Shown here one piece after another: positions 63,422 to 64,000 of a stretch of DNA of 64,000 bases; position 1 is the first letter of the stretch, and every line of letters starts with the position of its first letter. The notes under the pieces were generated by a model. The model was given only the letters and a program-made list of their open reading frames with translations, did no database searches and was not told the DNA's origin. Both the position numbers and the translations under genes were made by a program. Source of the DNA: Paraspadella gotoi. Its lineage: Eukaryota > Chaetognatha. Where the stretch lies: NCBI GenBank assembly GCA_051294375.1, contig CM119265.1, positions 6,581,489-6,645,488 of the forward strand, read 5' to 3'.

Positions 63422-64000
63422 TCTCTCTCTCTATTTAGGGTTTTATATACTTTTTCATATATTGAGCTACTTTTTTCAAAAGCCGGATCTTTAATAAATC
63501 TTATATGCAGAGAAAATGTGACCCATGTGACCAATGTGATAAAAAATTGCCTGTTTTAACAAATATAAATATTGTACATTGTAAACTTAATAAAACCATA
63601 ATCCAAGTTATATTGTTAGATTTCTTTCGCAGATTTACCCTATGTGCAAATTTGATTTTTCTGCATAAAAATTTACAAAATAATTTGGTATGGTAAAGAG
63701 AAAATACCTTTTTTTATGGAAACCAAACCTAATAAAAAAGCTTAAAGGGACCCAGTGACAAAAATGATATCATAAGCTTAAGGGTCTATCATCAAAGGTA
63801 AAAGCAGAAAAATTAAACCAAAATTGTATTCTTATAGAAACAAAACTATAATAACTATTAATTTTTATTCATATTCATCCTTTAAAAGCAGGGGCAGCGA
63901 GAGAAATGGCAGGCCCTTCTATTGGCCCCCTGGCAGGCCCCCTGGCGGGCCCCCTCCCTTCTCTATAATTTTAGTTTTTAGTTTTTGATTATCAACTTTC
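63336..64000. other. right-edge region: CT tract, dispersed repeat, no exon found
   Basis: It contains a CT tract (63386-63433) and AT-rich sequence. At 63735-63890 is the reverse complement of the dispersed repeat seen at 8680-9115 (GGGACCCAGTGAC...ATGATATCATAAGCTTAAGG...TTCATATTCATCC). I looked for a signal-peptide exon of the IgGFc-type gene here and found none. A GGGCCCCCTGGCAGGCCC purine/pyrimidine-rich patch is at 63900-63960. Confidence 0.5.

Overview
This is eukaryotic DNA, almost certainly from an animal. Its genes carry 3 to 12 phase-consistent introns. The animal-type families include a cyclooxygenase, an EMI/EGF single-pass receptor with phosphotyrosine-type tail motifs, and an IgGFc-binding-domain secreted protein, and there is a full motile-cilium and BBSome gene set. 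Microsatellites (CT/GA, GTC, TTTC), AT-rich introns and several short dispersed repeat families are abundant. Short intergenic distances and the gene mix suggest a non-bilaterian animal such as a sponge, but the sequence does not settle this. I assembled all gene models by eye from splice sites, reading phase and family similarity. They rest on no database search.

Layout: (1) 0.8-7.3 kb, a nine-exon prostaglandin G/H synthase (COX) on the + strand ending in KSEL. (2) 7.3-17.2 kb, a gene-poor stretch of microsatellites, repeats and GC-rich islands that may hide unmodelled exons. (3) 17.2-23.5 kb, a five-exon secreted or membrane-anchored protein I do not recognise. (4) 24.6-31.0 kb, three collinear ER-folding genes, HSP90B1 (GRP94), PDIA6 and a secretory cyclophilin, headed by a promoter with an exact ER-stress element. 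(5) 31.2-34.4 kb on the - strand, an EMI/EGF receptor with NPxY and YxxPhi tail motifs. (6) 34.9-59.7 kb, eleven consecutive + strand genes that all belong to cilium biology: a RAB34/36-like GTPase, CCDC96, ZMYND12, a CIMIP2/FAM166 protein, a PIERCE protein, BBS1, MYCBP, TTC8/BBS8, an MKKS/BBS6-like chaperonin, AK7 and DNAAF4. An X-box (RFX site) lies just upstream of the first. (7) 60.0-63.3 kb on the - strand, an IgGFc-binding-domain protein with calcium/MopE-like DxDxDG repeats, whose 5' exon(s) lie outside the window or are unseen.

The most striking feature is this functional clustering: two collinear blocks (secretory-pathway folding, then cilium) with short gaps, 62 bp between BBS8 and the MKKS-like gene. 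A pathway-appropriate regulatory motif (ERSE, X-box) is seen clearly only at the head of each block. Several downstream genes have strong 3' splice acceptors just upstream of their start codons. This could mean 5'UTR introns, or polycistronic transcription with trans-splicing; RNA data would decide.

The introns and gaps carry mobile DNA: a Penelope-like reverse transcriptase remnant, hammerhead-like motifs, a mariner-type TIR element, a telomere-like MITE family, a GTCGGATCTGC-ended family, and a tRNA-Lys 3' half that retains CCA.
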